Shown here: in pieces, positions 5,957-6,265 of the stretch
How positions within the stretch are numbered: the stretch's first letter is position 1
How the letters are laid out: each line of letters begins with the position of its first letter
Origin: Dechloromonas sp.
Lineage (GTDB): Bacteria > Pseudomonadota > Gammaproteobacteria > Burkholderiales > Rhodocyclaceae
Reading direction: 5' to 3'
DNA: 6,265 nt
Assembly: GCA_017302355.1 (NCBI GenBank)
Contig: JAFLDQ010000184.1
Span: 1-6,265, forward strand
Position numbers and translations under genes: made by a program
The notes under the pieces: model-generated
Seen by the model: only the letters and a program-made list of their open reading frames with translations
Told to the model about the DNA's origin: nothing
The model's database searches: none

Positions 5957-6265
5957 CGTGCGAAACCAGGCCGTCGGCGAGTTTCGGCTCGAACCAGGTC
6001 GATTTCGGCGGCATGACATGGCCGGAGTCGGCGACGGCCATCAGGTCGCCCATCCGCGTCGCGTGCATGGCGAAGGCGACGGCCATCTCGCCGCTATCGA
6101 CGCGGCGCTCGAGTTCGCCGAGGCCGCGAATGCCGCCGACGAAGTCGATGCGCTTGTCGCGGCGCAGGTCGCCGATGCCGAGAACGGGTTCGAGCAACTG
6201 GTCCGAAAGCAGGCTGACATCGAGCCGGCGCACCGGGTCGCCGGCGGGGACGAGGGCCGGGTCGA
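5946..6265 (-). CDS. DUF1015-family protein, C-terminal part (start beyond the right edge)
   Basis: The frame is open from the right edge to a TGA at 5948-5946, giving 105 residues of the C-terminus. The segment VMPPKSTWFEPKLADGLVSHVID closely resembles the C-terminal signature I recall for the conserved DUF1015 family (MPPKST.F.PK...GL). It is preceded by a stretch rich in small and charged residues with the GEMAVAFAMHATRMGDLMAVADSG pattern of the same family. The GTG at 6233 is not the start, because coding continues without interruption to the window edge. The molecular function of DUF1015 proteins is not established. The gene is convergent with the DHFR-like gene and overlaps its last 11 nt, so there is no room for an intrinsic terminator between them. 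No functional link to the pterin genes can be inferred. Confidence 0.8.
   Translation of the reverse strand, partial: DPALVPAGDPVRRLDVSLLSDQLLEPVLGIGDLRRDKRIDFVGGIRGLGELERRVDSGEMAVAFAMHATRMGDLMAVADSGHVMPPKSTWFEPKLADGLVSHVID

Noticed and set aside
5183..6019. A 278-codon minus-strand open frame opposite the pterin genes
   Set aside because: It is antisense to two genes with intact catalytic motifs, and its translation shows no domain.

Overview
The window is compact, GC-rich Gram-negative chromosomal DNA. Gene content points to a respiratory betaproteobacterium, possibly of the Rhodocyclales: a periplasmic PQQ/haem c alcohol dehydrogenase, an AraC/XylS regulator with an arabinose-binding-type sensor domain, and ALDH, FolB-like and DHFR-like proteins. 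The phylum-level guess is fairly safe; the order-level guess is inference. No mobile element, CRISPR array, tRNA or rRNA was seen.

Layout. At the left edge, ten codons of a minus-strand gene (start at 32) run out of the window. Its opening residues resemble those of acetolactate-synthase-like TPP enzymes. Next, also on the minus strand, is an AraC-family regulator (112-1173). A 133-nt divergent intergenic region, AT-rich in its centre, holds inverted repeats and a good -35 box. It separates the regulator from a plus-strand pair: a quinohaemoprotein alcohol dehydrogenase (1307-3451) and a class-3/coniferyl-type aldehyde dehydrogenase (3448-4890), joined by an ATGA stop/start overlap. After a strong 18-bp GC-rich hairpin (4911-4949) comes a second plus-strand pair: a FolB/FolX-like pterin aldolase (5019-5402, GTG start) and a divergent DHFR-like protein (5399-5956), again overlapping by ATGA. 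The C-terminal part of a DUF1015-family gene enters from the right on the minus strand and overlaps the DHFR-like gene tail to tail.

How the genes may work together. The first module looks like an inducible alcohol oxidation pathway. The alcohol is oxidised in the periplasm by the PQQ enzyme, with electrons passing through its own haem c. The aldehyde is then oxidised to the acid in the cytoplasm by the NAD(P)-dependent ALDH, under control of the divergent regulator. The substrate cannot be read from sequence. The second module looks like a two-enzyme pterin unit. The FolB-like protein keeps the full aldolase/epimerase catalytic set. The DHFR-like protein keeps the NADPH and pterin residues but has lost, through a 2-residue deletion, the arginine that grips the glutamate tail of folate (Arg57 in E. 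coli). This suggests a reduced-pterin cofactor pathway rather than ordinary folate synthesis, and it is the most interesting observation here.
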